Assembly: GCA_028673005.1 (NCBI GenBank) | Contig: CM054116.1 | Location: forward strand, 21,709,840-21,773,839 | DNA length: 64,000 nucleotides | Reading direction: 5' to 3' | From: Tanypteryx hageni | Lineage: Eukaryota; Arthropoda; Insecta; Odonata; Petaluridae | Shown here: positions 55,907-64,000 of the stretch, piece after piece | How the letters are laid out: each line of letters starts with the position of its first letter | Position numbering within the stretch: position 1 is the first letter of the stretch | Position numbers and translations under genes: made by a program | The notes under the pieces: generated by a model | What the model was told of the DNA's origin: nothing | Database searches by the model: none | What the model saw: only the letters and a program-made list of their open reading frames with translations

Positions 55907-58349
55907 TTGCCTCTGTCACATTATATTTTCTCCCAGTCTCACAGTTGTTAGGTTCTTCAGCATAATGCACCACCATTAGCTTAAAATTTCATTCAAAACT
56001 GTCTTGTACACTGTGATACATTCCCTTTTACAGAGGTCCCCTTCTCTTCACGATCTGTCATTTCAGTCCTAAGATTTGGGGTAACTTTTTTAAAACTGCT
56101 AAAAATAATAACTAGGCCTCACTTCACATTAAGACTAAGATTAAGTTTGTACCAATCACATGCTGTTTCAGAGGTTACACTCTTCAAACTGCAGATATAC
56201 ATGTCTGCCACTGGTGCACCCATCAAAAAGTAACAAATATGTTTAAATTGTAACAAGACACACGTAAAATGCCAGCAATCTCACTGTAGCCATATGTATC
56301 AAATTTCATACCCAGCCGATTAAGAATTCTGATGTATGTCTTTCAACACTCTCTTTCCATCACTATCTACGAGGTGAAGATCCACTTATTTGCACATTGT
56401 GAACTTCAACAATATTAATAAATATATTAATAAATTAAATATAACGTGTGTAATGTGCATGTATAAATAAATGCATTTTCGTGGACATAGAATTTGCATC
56501 AAGGTGTTCCGTGCAGCATTTAAAACTTGGAACTTGATTTTAAGACGATCCTAATTTTTTTGCTGAAATATTTGGAAAAACCTCGTCTCCCGTTTGAGTT
56601 AATACAGTATTTAAAATCATACAAACCAAGAGAAATTTTATTTTATTAAAATAGAACAAAAGATTCTATGACTACAACTTTGATGATTACATGTGACCAT
56701 TAATATAATGACAATATCTGTCCACTGATTTTTTATTTCCAAGAAAAATATTGGCAAGGAGAGAAAAATGACACAAATATGACAAATTTGTCTCGTCTTT
56801 GCATACCTGTCATTTTTGATGGGCTGAGAATGTGTAAGATAAGGGGTGAGGGCAAAAATGAATTTATGTGGTTTGATACAGCTGAATTAAAATCATTATG
56901 TACATTTTTATAAAAAAAAATTTATTTACATAGACTACTGCATTTGTTTAGGCATACTCTCAATGACATACCTGGTTCTTGCATTTGATTCATCAAATAT
57001 CATGAAGATTTGCCACCACTCCCTTCTCTTTTCTCACTCAACTCCCATCTCCATCCCATATTCTATATCCCTCTCTTTCTTAAATGCAACATCTACGGAA
57101 TTGCTACAACTTTTACATGCAAATGAATTCTCGAGTATCCCACAGAGGATGAAATTCACCTAAAATGTTTTCAACGGGTTGTAGCCTTGGCCACACAACA
57201 TGGTACATCATGAACGAGCTTTGCCTGCTTGATCCTCAGATCTGATATCAACTAATCATTTCCTTTAGTTATACATTAAAAATGTTTTACTAACAAATTC
57301 CCATACTCTTGATGAACTAAAGAATCATGGGTATCATTGAGATTATCTCCCAAGAAATGCTGCTGTCTATGTCAGTAAACATGCTGCAATGGTGGGAGAT
57401 CACTTACATTTTATATGAAATTTTTTAAATGAATATTTCTTTAGCATTATCACAATTTAATCAAACATTATCACGTTTCTCTAAAATATTTCTTGAATTT
57501 ATAGCTACTGTACTTGGTTCAAGGTTCATTTGCCCTAAATACATACAAACAAAACTATGTAACTTATAAATTGCAGTATGTTTCCCATTACCATGAATAT
57601 TTTCAATCACCCAAATAAAAAATTAAAACTTCATAATTTTCAGAAAAAATTTAAAATTTTATTAAACCTTTGCCTGTATCCCAGGGAGGCAGACTTGCTG
57701 TCCTCAACTGATTTGCCTGCATGAGATGTTTAATTTGCCCATATTTTTTGTGATCAAGAAGTTACTACTATCCTTGCTACATGACAGTAGCTGTCTCGAT
57801 CTTAGCATACTCATGCATTCATTTTTTCACTTTTTCACAAATTTTTACATACTTTGTACTTCACCAAAACTTGTTTACTTTTGGTACCAGTATTTGTATT
57901 TATTTATTTACATTGTATTTCTTTCTCATTGATTTTAATAATACTCTTCTTCTGGATTAACTTTTAAAGCCTTTTCTATAGCATTTATAGACATTTTCTA
58001 CGGTTTTTGTTTTAAAATGAGAGTTACAGAAAGAATAAAATTTATAATTAAATTTAAATAAAAAATCATTCAAAATTTTGTTTCTTGAAAATTGTAAAAA
58101 ATGGTAAGTCAAAGAATAACCCCTTCCTAAGCTTTTTGGTATGCAATTGCAGAAATAGACATAAGAACAAAACAAGCATTTAGCCATTCAGCTCACCTTT
58201 GTTCTCAAATCTCTTGTATTTCACCATAAAGAAACAAAGCTTAATCCAAATATTCGCATACTTGATCAAGGCTGTATCTATGTATTTAACAGTTTCAAAT
58301 GAAGTTAAAATCCCAATAACATAAAACATTGAAATATAGATAATATTAA

Positions 58350-58606
58350 CTCATTGTCCATGTATACATTTAAATGTACCTACGCCAAATGTAGGCACTC
58401 GCAGTCATGCATACATTTATATGTATGCTCGTTGCAGAATCCGCTTATACAAATTCATAGGCCCATGATATCATCCAGACTATGTGGAATGATGTGATGC
58501 CCTGAGATTTGAAAATTTATACAAATGTAAATGTACGATATTAAAATATTCCTACTAAATTGGCTGTGATATGGTGCGGCGGAATTTCAATGCCATACAA
58601 TAAGAG
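58350..58606. mobile_element. Small TTAA-flanked MITE near the ced-6 donor
   Basis: It is bounded by TTAA at 58346-58349 and 58607-58610. The ends CTCATTGTCCATG and, inverted, CTCTTATTGTATGG are similar with a 2-base offset. Inside are palindromes 'tacatttaaatgta' and 'catacatttatatgtatg'. At 257 bp it has no coding capacity. The nearest exon boundary is 44 bp away at 58654. Confidence 0.55.
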
Positions 58607-58653
58607 TTAAATGATCTATTCATTAAAAGTAGGAATAAATGAATTTTACTAAC

Positions 58654-58788
58654 CTTTGAAAGCAGGACTGCTGCCTGTTTTTGATGGAGGATTGAATGGT
58701 TCAGAGCCAAATAGATCTGTACCATTTGTATTTGATGAGAGGGTGCTAGATACTGTGCGACGGGATGTTGGCTTAGGAGGAGGAGCCA
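58654..58788 (-). CDS. Ced-6: Third-last exon of the ced-6/GULP1-type gene
   Basis: This 135-bp exon has an acceptor (atttggtttcag) at 58789-58791 and donor gttagt at 58653. It begins with two bases of a codon and ends with one. It encodes APPPKPTSRRTVSSTLSS, then NTNGTDLFGSEPFNPPSKTG and SPAFK. The proline-rich stretch followed by 'DLFG.EPF.P' is in the same position and order as in GULP1, ahead of the C-terminal helix. The next exon upstream should encode the coiled coil and lies to the right, beyond 58.8 kb; I did not find it before 64000. Confidence 0.85.
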
Positions 58789-58791
58789 CTG

Positions 58792-59985
58792 AAACCAAAT
58801 ATCCACAATTTAATATACGAATATTAACATGCCTACATATCAATTACAGATTATATAAGAAGAATTTATGAAAATTATTAACCAATCCATTGAAAATATT
58901 TCAATGACATACTTCAAAAACAGTTTTGTCACATATGAAAATAAAACAAAAACACACTGCATAAATCAAACATTATTACTATTTTGGAGAAATAAGTCAT
59001 CCTTAATGTGACATTAACAGGTTAAAAATTCAATCTCTATGGAAATTTTTTGAAAATGTAGGTATTAATGGCTTGCCATAGTGCAAGTTTCATATCATTC
59101 TAACAAAGGATTCCATATTATCACAATAAAATACTTGCCAATAAAATAGAATTTATTGTTACTGTTCTCATAAAAAGTCAAGAAAATACTAAAACTAAAT
59201 ATATTTCTTATTTCTAATCACATTCTCTGCAAATACAGTATACCCTCGATTAACCAACTTAATGGGGTCGAATATACCAAAAAGTAAGATATTCGAGGGG
59301 AAAAGCATGCGGTTATACAAAAAATGTACCCATTTTAATTTGGTTAAACCAACTAATCAAAGGATTATAAAACAATAAATCAGTTTATTGACACGTTAAT
59401 GATAAACGTTTAACACTCGACTACTCGCATATGGGTTTAATCGACCCGGACCATCTTTAAATCTTGCTAACTTATTACTTACAAGGGGAGTGCATGATCA
59501 TCAGGTCATCGATTTGGCTGAAACTTCACTTGATAGTAGCACACTGAGTGTTAGATGTTGGAGCCACTCAACCCAACACTCGGGCATTCGTGAGAAAACT
59601 GAGCAAGATACCGAGCACATACGTTATATACCGGTAATATGGAATTGGTTGAAACAAACTGGTTGCGCCTGGCTAGTGCACAAAATATTTTTTTTCAATT
59701 TCTTCAATTTTTTTCGTCTCTCAAGTAATTTAATATAAAGCAATTAGTCTATTTTATTATTGAAAAGGTTGAAAACTTGAAAATAAACTATTGAAGGTTG
59801 TTGATGTAATTAAAGGCGGCCGGTGGTTGTTTCAATCGGTAGGGCCAACATATGTTTTAAAAAACCTAAATTTATAATACAAAAAAGTATTTAATTTTTT
59901 ACTTACCGAAAAATGTACTGTAATGTGTAAATGAAAAAGTGTCTTACAGATAAAATGAGTGATAAACAAAGACTATTCGGAGATC
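58792..59985. other. Intronic stretch with one lone Tigger-type end
   Basis: CAGTATACCCTCGATTAACC at 59236, preceded by TA, is a Tigger/pogo-type TIR with no partner in the window. The small + frame at 59490-59738 has no recognised domain. Confidence 0.4.
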
Positions 59986-59989
59986 TTTC

Positions 59990-60720
59990 TTGTTAGAAAA
60001 TAAATCAACTTTTCTGTTGTTACATGATTTACAAAAGTTTTTCACATGATAGCATGCCTAAAGCACTTAGTCTTTCTTCTCTCATAGTATTCCTAAGAAA
60101 AGTCTATTCCTTTCATCATTGAAAAACACCATTCTGCTTCTGATGTCGGCATTGGTATCGTGATCAACACTTTTAAAAGCTTTATTGTCTCTTGAAATGT
60201 TTCACACAAATCATCACCCAAAATTAGCGACAAATGGTACTGCACCAGAAACTGCTCTCAATTCCTCTCTTACATAAAAAACTTGAAGTTCACTCTTCAG
60301 TCTCTTTTCCCAAAAAAGAATACTTGTCAATTATTTCACTGGGGGAATTTTTTGCTGTAATTGTCAAATTCTTCGACCACAGATTCGTAACCACGAGGTG
60401 CTCAGTAAATTTAAATCTATCTTTTATTTCTGCGATTATGGTGGGCGTAACAGTGGTCGAAATTAGCAAGTGAATACTTGTCTTTTATCAGTTTCTGAAT
60501 GCATTTAAATGTACACTCATAACAGAAGCATCATCAAAACTTTGTGCACGAGCATCATGTCCATCAGAATTAACAAAATTCCAGAACCTTTCTACCGGTT
60601 TTCCGCCTACAATGACTAACTGAACTCATTCTGTATAGTTTTAAATGTACCTTTAAACACAGCTGATTGACTAAGGTGAACTTTTAAGTCTTTATCCAAC
60701 TCACTAGGGAAGGTTCCCAA
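59990..60720 (-). pseudogene. hAT transposase C-terminal relic (reverse strand)
   Basis: On the - strand, VLITIPMPTSEAEWCFSMMK (about 60170-60100) followed, after a frame change, by LRNTMREERLSALGMLSCEK is the hAT C-terminal dimerisation domain. Upstream, at about 60480-60400, DRFKFTEHLVVTNLW fits the segment before it in ZMYM1-like hAT proteins. Stops and frame changes are frequent. It faces the + strand hAT at 61526; whether the two come from one rearranged element or two copies is unclear. Confidence 0.6.
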
Positions 60721-60997
60721 CTTGCACTAACAGATAATTATAACTTTTCTTCCATAGAAAGTGTATGCAAAAAACTTCAAAACTCATTAACGCTAGCTGC
60801 TGAGAGCAAAGAAATAAAAAGTTATGGGTTCATATATATTACTTGAAGGAGATTAAAGCAAAAAAGTTTGCATTTATTGCATTACTGAAAGATTTAAACA
60901 TAGTTAATGGCAATGAAAGAAAGTGTCACTAAAAAGTGGTTAATACATAAAGTTTCATCACAATGTGCACAATGAATGAAGCAATAATTCTCACACA

Positions 60998-62740
60998 CAG
61001 GGCCGGCGGAAGCGGGCCTGCAAGACCTGCGTTGCAGGTGGGCGCCAAGCAAGAATTAACAGCTGCGGTTGTTTTATATGCGACCAGTTTAATAAAATTT
61101 TATATCTGATATCTGCATAACATTCGGTAAGTTGAGAACGTACGTACTTATAATTGATGTTTAAATTTATTTGAAAATAATTAATAAATACTTTTTTAAA
61201 AATAATCCAAAATACCCAGTTTCAAAACAGGTTAAAATTGGTGTTCGAGTTAGTGCTAGATTAGGGTTAGAGTTAGGGTTGGTGTTGTGTATATTTTTGT
61301 TATTACTCCTAACGTTTTGTTATAGTTATTTTTAACATGTTTTTAAAAACGTGGGCATTTTGGAATATTAAAAAAAACTGGATATTTTGGAATATTTTTT
61401 AAAAACAGTGGGTATTTTGGAACTAACCAATTTATTTTTATTATTAAATTTCAGTCTAAAAATTTAATTAAAAAATGGAATCGAAAAAGTAGTTATCCGA
61501 TGCCCAGAATCATTAACATAAGGCCGTGAAAGATGCTGTCATTCAAAAACAAGCCAGTACACTAGCTCATTTCATTAAAAAAGTGAAGAATACTTCCGAC
61601 TTAGACTGTAGCCAACTTGACACATCATCAGAACCAATTGTTGATGAAGAGGCATCCAACCCTAGTTCATCAGCCAGATTAAATGAGAATATTACAACGA
61701 CAGATCAAGACCATGAGGAATTAATTTCTGAACCAGATCTCAAGGTAATTAAAAATTCTTTAAATCATGACATGGAAAACGTCTTAAGTGAAGAATCGTT
61801 TCGAGATAATTTGGAGAAAGACATTTTTATAAATGAAAAATCTTTAGTTAATGGAAATTTAGAAGATCCAGCAAAATGGCCAAATATTGATGACAAATTA
61901 CGAATAGTTTTATCAGAAATGGAACCTATTCAAAAGAAAAATTTAATATATCCCCGAGATATGAATGGACGTAAATTTAGTGATACATATTTTAATAGAA
62001 AAATGGAAAACTGAGAGTTGGTAACAAGGATATGGCTTATTTATTCATTAACTGCAAATTCTGTTTTCTGTTTTTCTTGTAAGCTATTTACACCTGCTAA
62101 GAGTAGTAGCCTCAAAAGGATATGATGACTGGGGAAACATATCCAAAACTTTACATAGACACGAGACCAGTATGACTCACATGAAAATTTTTTTTAATGG
62201 AAGGAACTTCAGAAGAACCTGAAAAATAAAATAACTATTGACTTTCAAACACAAAACATGTACGAAATGGAAAAAAAAACATTGGTCAAATGTTTTAGAA
62301 AGATTGATTGAAATAGTAAAATTCCTTGGTGGCCAACATTTAGCATTTTGAGGAAATTAACTAATTAACTAATTAAAATTAGTCAAACTGTTTGCTAAGT
62401 TTGACCTGGTTATGGACACCCAGATTGAAAGAGCTCTATGGCAAAAAGGTTGCATTCACTATTTAAGTAAAGACAGTCAAAATTAAATATTGCAAATTTT
62501 AGGCAATGGAATAAGGGATAAAATTTTATTGTCAATTCGAAAGGCTAAATACTATTCAATGATCTTGGACTGCACACCTGACGCAAGTAAAGCAGAACAG
62601 ATGAGTATTATCATATGTTTTGTATTCTACACCGATGGACAAGTCTAAATCAGGGAAAACTTTTGAAGACTCAAAAATGAAATCAATCTGTTCAAAAACT
62701 ATTATTTATAGTGCTTTTTTCTTTCTGTGAATTTTGGTAG
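60998..62740 (+). mobile_element. hAT element, left end and 5' half
   Basis: CAGGGCCGGCGGAAGCGGGC at 60998 has the form of a hAT end and stands about 530 bp upstream of a hAT transposase on the same strand. No matching right end was found before 64000, so the element is truncated, rearranged or extends further than recognised. Short TTAGGG-like words near 61255 are incidental. Confidence 0.5.
61526..62740 (+). pseudogene. hAT transposase, ZMYM1-like N-terminal half
   Basis: The first 162 codons are open: a Ser/Asp/Glu-rich N-terminus, then DPAKWPNIDDKLRIVLSEME and YPRDMNGRKFSDTYFNRKME. After a TGA at 62012-62014 (apparently Gly or Arg originally) comes TRIWLIYSLTANSVFCFSCK, the TTF-type zinc-binding segment, and, with further stops, KAKYYSMILDCTPDASKAEQ, the block bearing the first catalytic Asp. 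This order is that of ZMYM1-like/TTF-type hAT transposases. The C-terminal half is absent on this strand. Confidence 0.75.
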
Positions 62741-62808
62741 GGCCATGGCTCCATGGCACTATGCCAGCAGCTGCCACTGGATGTAATCATTTATTGAAAA
62801 CTGCTGCT

Positions 62809-63560
62809 TTATTTTATTATGGATTTTAAAATAATGTCACATGATTGCGGTTGGTAAAGGTCATAGAAGCATACCGAGCATAAATGCACATCACTCCAAG
62901 CACACTTTAACAGTGGAATTTCATTATAATGGCAATTTTTTTCGACTGCGGGAAGCATATTAACATTATTAAAAATTTTCTTTTGTCGGTCAGGTTTGAA
63001 GCAAACCAAGCAAATTTAATCATTTTTGAAAAACAGGTGTGCTTACTTCGTTATGTGGTAGAGAATAAATCCTGATAGCATCCTCGTGCATCGCAATTTC
63101 TCTTTTTTTCTAACAAATATGAGCAATTTTGAAACCTTTTGATGAAAATTTTTACTTGCCTATAAAAATACACAATTTGTTTGAATTGATCACGAATCGA
63201 TCAAGAGCAGAAATTTTTCTTGTTTCACATAAGGTTTGAGGATACTATTCAGGAATTCTTTGTATAATTTTGTTGTAAGTTTCCCCGATTTTGAATATGT
63301 AACTACAATGTTTTTAAATTCATTGACCTGAGTATCAACTTTGTTCTGAACCTGTGGACCGAATTTATCACCTGTTTCTTGAAGATAAAAAAATACACAT
63401 GACAATAGTTTACTGGACATCATAACAGCGTATTGGGCCATATAAGAATGCGATATTTTATTTTAGCTACATTTTTTTTAACAAATACACTCTTGACCCC
63501 TTTTTCTGTCAATGTTCTATCTAACGTTGACTGGTACTAGCATCCTGTTTGAACGGTATT
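62809..63560 (-). pseudogene. DDE transposase relic (Tigger/pogo-like)
   Basis: On the - strand, from 63441, MAQYAVMMSSKLLSCVFFYL leads to QETGDKFGPQVQNKVD, then VTYSKSGKLTTKLYKEFLNS and EKFLLLIDS. The run 'LQE..GKFGP.V', 'SKSGKL' and 'LLLDSW' marks the catalytic core of DDE-1-type transposases common in arthropods. Lower coordinates continue with LPHNEVSTPVFQK and MVCFKPDRQKK plus Cys-rich sequence, fitting the family's C-terminal region. Stops separate the pieces. Confidence 0.6.
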
Positions 63561-63728
63561 AGTTATAAAATCAGGAGTAGTTCGGCACTAACAACCTATC
63601 TTGCTTTTGAAATTTCTCTGCAGCAGCAAATGTCTCTTCCATTATCATAGCCTCTTTCTAATTTATATACAAGGCATGTTCAACTGAAACTCGTTTGAGG
63701 TTGCTCATGGGTGAAGACATTGCAGCAG

Positions 63729-64000
63729 TTAGAAAAAATCACCACATGCATTTACACAGGAGTGCCATTGATGCACAAGTCTGCATATCCCATTCACAAA
63801 AATGTCCTTGGGCTGCTGCCTAAACCATTGTACCACAGCCTCCTGCACATCATTGTTCAACGTAAACATACAGCCTTTGAGAGCTTTCGTTAACAGTCCA
63901 AAGACATGAAAATCACATGGTGATAGGTCTTGGCTACATGCAGGATGTTTTAATGCCTCCCATCACATGGCATTCAGTTTGTCCTGAACTGTGTGGGCCA
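63729..64000 (-). pseudogene. mariner-type transposase C-terminus, cut by the window edge
   Basis: The frame from the right edge reads DLSPCDFHVFGLLTKALKGC, then NNDVQEAVVQWFRQQPKDIF and GICRLVHQWHSCVN, ending at TAA (63729-63731). This is the C-terminal part of mariner/SETMAR-type transposases, including the third catalytic Asp in SPCD. One in-frame TGA occurs near 63965. The remainder lies beyond position 64000. It differs from the mariner at 42.8 kb. Confidence 0.8.

Larger units (their letters stand above)
52458..56607 (-). mobile_element. pogo (POGK-like) element with nested insertions
   Basis: The ends CTGTATTAACCCAAAAGGAA and, inverted, CTGTATTAACTCAAACGGGA are flanked by TA at 52456-52457 and 56608-56609. 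It belongs to the same family as 8729-10705. It carries transposase pieces at 55589-55906 and 52523-52756 in the order expected on the - strand. The 2.8 kb between them is foreign: two HINE-like copies plus about 1.6 kb, including 'ctagctgaaattcccagctt' near 52997, a motif I have seen in repeats but cannot classify. Confidence 0.75.
52290..58653 (-). other. 6.4-kb intron of the ced-6-like gene
   Basis: It runs from the donor gttagt at 58653 leftward to the acceptor at 52290. It contains the pogo element at 52458-56607 with two HINE-like repeats inside it, and the small TTAA element at 58350-58606. From 56610 to 58345 only AT-rich sequence with nondescript frames (56963, 57726, 57957) is seen. 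Confidence 0.8.

Noticed and set aside
61245..61285. TTAGGG-like words resembling telomeric repeat
   Set aside because: Only two to three imperfect units, interrupted by other words. Arthropods typically use TTAGG, so this is no telomere or interstitial array.
1..64000. CRISPR arrays, rRNA genes, a complete tRNA gene, bacterial operons
   Set aside because: No regularly spaced short repeats, no rRNA-like blocks and no full cloverleaf were seen. Gene structure and transposon content are eukaryotic.

Overview
The window is AT-rich eukaryotic nuclear DNA, most likely from an arthropod. The evidence is a ced-6/GULP1-type host gene split by long introns, GT-AG introns, and a dense mix of pogo/Tigger, mariner, piggyBac, hAT, Bel/Pao and Ty3/gypsy elements. 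No prokaryotic operon, CRISPR array or rRNA is visible. The species cannot be read from the sequence.

Host genes. Two genes converge on a transposon-filled interval. On the + strand, three exons (about 4719-4940, 7447-7512, 16841-17082) join in the same phase. They encode the acidic, Ser/Pro-rich C-terminus of a protein I do not recognise, followed by a 3'UTR holding a pure AT microsatellite and a poly(A) signal at 18401. On the - strand, three exons (58654-58788, 52162-52289, 49866-49940) join perfectly and encode the C-terminus of an engulfment adaptor of the ced-6/GULP1 family. Its PTB-domain exons lie beyond the right edge.

Mobile DNA. 0-17 kb (partly introns of the + gene): piggyBac-type and pogo-type MITEs, a pogo (POGK-like) transposase relic apparently inside a Tigger-type element, and a reverse-strand gypsy gag-protease relic. 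18-25 kb: DDE fragments and a decayed gypsy element. 25.4-31.4 kb: a Bel/Pao element with both LTRs, a 5-bp target duplication and a 3 x 124-bp leader repeat, disabled by stops, frameshifts and a deletion. 31.4-40 kb: Tigger, hAT and piggyBac relics, including a three-level nest. 42.4-47.3 kb: a second three-level nest and a long-TIR MITE. 49.9-58.6 kb: ced-6 introns carrying a hAT, a pogo and a short MITE. 59-64 kb: hAT, DDE and mariner fragments.

The most informative item is a repeat family of about 680 bp present in five copies (4998, 6164, 34739, 54366, 54703). It has a 13-nt inverted repeat at the 5' end and just inside the 3' end, a (GT/GTCT)-rich stretch, and a terminal 3' hairpin. This layout resembles DINE-1/Helentron-associated elements (HINEs). 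It inserts at ATTTTT-like sites and serves as host and guest in several nests. Insertion order can be read at base level because removing the inner element rebuilds the outer one.
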